DNA from: an uncultured Caldilineales bacterium
GTDB taxonomy: Bacteria > Chloroflexota > Anaerolineae > JAAEKA01
Direction of reading: 5' to 3'
DNA: 7,475 bases
Assembly (NCBI GenBank): GCA_937907455.1
Contig: CALESQ010000034.1
Span: 1-7,475 of the forward strand
In this document: in pieces, positions 5,598 through 7,475 of the stretch
Numbering within the stretch: position 1 is the first letter of the stretch
How the letters are laid out: every line of letters begins with the position of its first letter
The notes under the pieces: generated by a model
What the model saw: only the letters and a program-made list of their open reading frames with translations
Database searches by the model: none
Told to the model about the DNA's origin: nothing
Made by a program: the position numbers and the translations under genes

Positions 5598-6854
5598 ATG
5601 AGTTACGATGTTGTGCGTTTCCATCGCTGCCGGATTATGCGGCTGCTGCCGCTGCTTGGTCTGGCGCTGCTGCTTGTCGCCTGCCAAATACCGCCGCGGC
5701 TGACCGTAGTCGCCACCGCTATCCCCACCCCGGTGGACCGGCGTGTCTACGATCCGCTGGTGCCTACGGTGTTGCCTGCCCCGTCGCCGGTGGCGGCTAC
5801 ACCGACGCCGACACCCGCAGCAACAGCCATCATTTCTGCGACAACCGTGCTTACGCCTGCTGCTACCCTGACGCCTACGATGCCCACAGAGGCGCTCGCT
5901 ATCCGCCCGCCGTTGCAGCAGGGGTCAGCGCGCAGTCGTCTGGGTGTAGGGGTGCCGCTCAATGTGACTGATTTTACCTTCAACGAGGCGTTGGCTGCAC
6001 AACTGGGCATGGGCTGGTATCTTGACTGGCACATCAACCAGCGCCCCATCACTGCCGGTGGCTTGCAGTACGCTCAGCTTTACGCCATGAGGAATCGCAA
6101 CATCCCGTTGCTGCGGGATCCGATTGCCCGCGTCGCGGCAGCCCGGCCCGGCTCGCTTTGGCTGGCAGGCAACGAACCCGATGTGATTTGGCAGGACAAT
6201 CAGACGCCGGAAACTTATGCCCGGCTCTATCACGATTTCTACGTGCTGGTGAAACAACTCGACCCAACTGCACAAGTGGCGATTGCCGGTGTATCGCAGG
6301 TGACACCGCTGCGCTTGCAGTATCTCGAACGTGTGCTGGCTGCTTATCAGCAGATGTATGGCAAGCCCATGCCGGTGGACGTGTGGAACGTACACGCTTT
6401 TGTGCTGCGTGAGGAGCGCGACTCGTGGGGCGTTTCCATCCCGCCGGGCTTCGATGTAGACAAAGGGATGTTGTGGGAAATTGAAGATCATGCCAGTCTG
6501 GAGCTGTTTCAGCAGCAGGTCGTAGATTTTCGCCGCTGGATGGCGAAGCAGGGCCAGCGTGAAAAGCCGCTCGTCGTCAGCGAGTTTGGTATTCTGATGC
6601 CCGCTGAATACGGTTTTTCGCCGGATGTCGTCAGCCGCTTTATGACGCAAACCTTCGACTATCTGCTGAACGCTATCGATCCTGAAATAGGCTACTCTGC
6701 GGACGACAACCGCCTGGTGCAACGCTTTGTGTGGTACAGTCTGAGTGATACCGTTTACCCGGTAGGCAACCTGGTGGATGCCAAAACCGGACACCTGACT
6801 TCTGTTGGAGAAACATTCGCCCGCTACGCAGCCAGCCTGGAAACGTCGCCTTAA
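5598..6854 (+). CDS. Lipoprotein with a clan GH-A-like glycoside hydrolase domain
   Basis: A 418-residue exported protein. The lipoprotein signal peptide ends in the lipobox LVAC with Cys29. A Pro/Thr/Ala-rich spacer (about 40-110) containing TPTPTP leads to a catalytic-like domain (about 113-418). It has WLAGNEPD (188-195), where Glu193 fits the acid/base of clan GH-A TIM barrels, DVWNVHAFV (261-269) on a later strand, and LVVSEFGI (325-332), where Glu329 fits the nucleophile. A late FVWYSL strand (377-382) is also typical. It is probably an exo- or endo-acting glycanase on surface polysaccharide, held to the membrane by lipid. The GH family is not assignable by eye; NEPD resembles GH128/GH39-like proteins. 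A paralog follows. It could also be a non-catalytic glycan binder, but both glutamates are present. Confidence 0.78.
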   Translation: MSYDVVRFHRCRIMRLLPLLGLALLLVACQIPPRLTVVATAIPTPVDRRVYDPLVPTVLPAPSPVAATPTPTPAATAIISATTVLTPAATLTPTMPTEALAIRPPLQQGSARSRLGVGVPLNVTDFTFNEALAAQLGMGWYLDWHINQRPITAGGLQYAQLYAMRNRNIPLLRDPIARVAAARPGSLWLAGNEPDVIWQDNQTPETYARLYHDFYVLVKQLDPTAQVAIAGVSQVTPLRLQYLERVLAAYQQMYGKPMPVDVWNVHAFVLREERDSWGVSIPPGFDVDKGMLWEIEDHASLELFQQQVVDFRRWMAKQGQREKPLVVSEFGILMPAEYGFSPDVVSRFMTQTFDYLLNAIDPEIGYSADDNRLVQRFVWYSLSDTVYPVGNLVDAKTGHLTSVGETFARYAASLETSP

Positions 6855-6954
6855 ATCCAGTCGTCACTCACAAGTCTGTGCAGCGGGAGGAACCAACAGC
6901 TCGATAAGCAGCAGTTGCTGCAACAAAACTCCCTGTCTTGGCTAAGGAGAATTT
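6855..6954 (+). other. Spacer between the two GH-like genes, with a strong ribosome binding site
   Basis: The 100-bp spacer holds AAGGAGA (6944-6950), the best ribosome binding site on this strand, 4 nt before the ATG at 6955. A short palindrome GCAGC-AGTT-GCTGC (about 6908-6921) has no T-tract, so it is not a convincing terminator. I see no clear promoter. Co-transcription with the upstream operon remains likely but is not certain. Confidence 0.55.
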
Positions 6955-7475
6955 ATGCACGCGCCCGCTAAAAAAAGCCTGTTGGTGTTCCTGCTTGTAA
7001 TGCTGCAAATTATGTGGCCCGGCATCGTTCGGGCTGATGATGACAGCGATAATTGCTCTTATCCGTCGCCCGCCGACCGTTTCGGTATCACAGTATATGA
7101 TAGCGATGCAATCGGCAATTATGATGTCAGTGTGTTGGGTGCAGGAGGCTATTTAAACTGGAAAGCCGACATAGCAGCGCCCCATCCCAGCGATATGCGT
7201 TACCTTTTTATGGTGCGGGTACACGAAGCTGGCTATCGTCCCGCTCCTGCGCGTTTGAGCGTGATTGCTGCGGCTAATCCTGGTGAAATCTGGCTGATCG
7301 GCAACGAGCCGGATGTGATGTGGCAGGACAATACCTCGCCTGCCAGCTATGTTACAGCCTATCATGGTGCTTACCATGCCATCAAAGCTGGTGATCCCAC
7401 GGCGCGGGTGGCGATTGGCGGCATTGTGCAGGCCTCACCGTTGCGGCTGATGTGGTTGCAGCGGGTGTGGGATCT
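6955..7475 (+). CDS. Secreted GH-like protein, paralog of the preceding gene (3' end beyond the window)
   Basis: The first 173 residues are visible and the frame is open to the window end. Residues 1-27 form a classical signal peptide (KK near the start, hydrophobic core, IVRA before DDD); no lipobox is seen, so it is probably released or otherwise anchored. Domain residues include WLIGNEPDVMWQDN (113-126), with Glu118 equivalent to Glu193 of the neighbour. Over the 61-residue stretch starting two residues before WL, 34 positions are identical to the upstream protein, including QDN, DPTA and PLRL. It lacks the long Pro/Thr linker. The second catalytic glutamate would lie beyond the window. 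It probably arose by tandem duplication and acts on the same or a related glycan. An unseen C-terminal anchor or sorting signal is possible. Confidence 0.82.
   Translation, partial: MHAPAKKSLLVFLLVMLQIMWPGIVRADDDSDNCSYPSPADRFGITVYDSDAIGNYDVSVLGAGGYLNWKADIAAPHPSDMRYLFMVRVHEAGYRPAPARLSVIAAANPGEIWLIGNEPDVMWQDNTSPASYVTAYHGAYHAIKAGDPTARVAIGGIVQASPLRLMWLQRVWD

Noticed and set aside
5925..6794. 289-residue antisense reading frame under the GH-like gene
   Set aside because: The plus-strand frame has clear catalytic motifs and a signal peptide; the antisense frame reflects codon bias on the coding strand.
6906..6924. Terminator between the two GH-like genes
   Set aside because: The GCAGC/GCTGC palindrome is only five pairs and has no following T-tract.

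Overview
The window looks like part of a bacterial chromosome with moderately high GC, most plausibly from a member of the Chloroflexota (Anaerolineae/Caldilineae-like). This placement is inference. It rests on lipoproteins with Pro/Thr/Ala-rich linkers, a sortase with the LVTCWPY...THR active site, a fused Wzz-tyrosine kinase, and GNEPD-motif secreted proteins. No rRNA or marker gene is present to confirm it.

Left part (1-986, minus strand): about 4.9 copies of a 25-bp tandem repeat end a few bases from the 3' end of thiN, which encodes thiamine pyrophosphokinase. The thiN leader is legible in order: a TTGACG-17-TACACT promoter, a TPP riboswitch aptamer (THI box), an intrinsic terminator with a seven-U tract, a Shine-Dalgarno and the ATG. 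This is the layout of a TPP-responsive transcription-attenuation switch: ample TPP would stop transcription of the enzyme that makes TPP from thiamine.

Middle and right (1017-7475, plus strand): a divergent promoter (TTGCTA-17-TACAAT) and a leader of about 100 nt with an unexplained stem-loop just before the ribosome binding site precede a compact gene run. The genes are (1) a lipoprotein sortase; (2) a Wzz/BY-kinase polysaccharide co-polymerase with a C-terminal tyrosine cluster; (3) a polytopic flippase-like protein of the LPG-synthase TM family; (4) a membrane-associated family 2 glycosyltransferase; (5) a lipoprotein with a clan GH-A-like glycoside hydrolase domain; and (6) a secreted paralog of gene 5, cut off by the window end. 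Genes 2/3 and 3/4 overlap. Genes 1/2 and 4/5 are 25 and 5 nt apart. Genes 1-5 therefore look like one operon, and gene 6 follows after 100 nt with its own strong ribosome binding site.

Together the plus-strand genes read as a cell-envelope glycan locus: sugar addition (GT2), possible membrane translocation or lipid modification (flippase-like), chain-length or export control by tyrosine phosphorylation (Wzz/BY-kinase), extracytoplasmic glycan trimming or recognition (two GH-like proteins), and protein attachment (sortase). No Wzx flippase, Wzy polymerase, outer-membrane Wza exporter, or sortase substrate is visible here. The system is either continued to the right or non-canonical.
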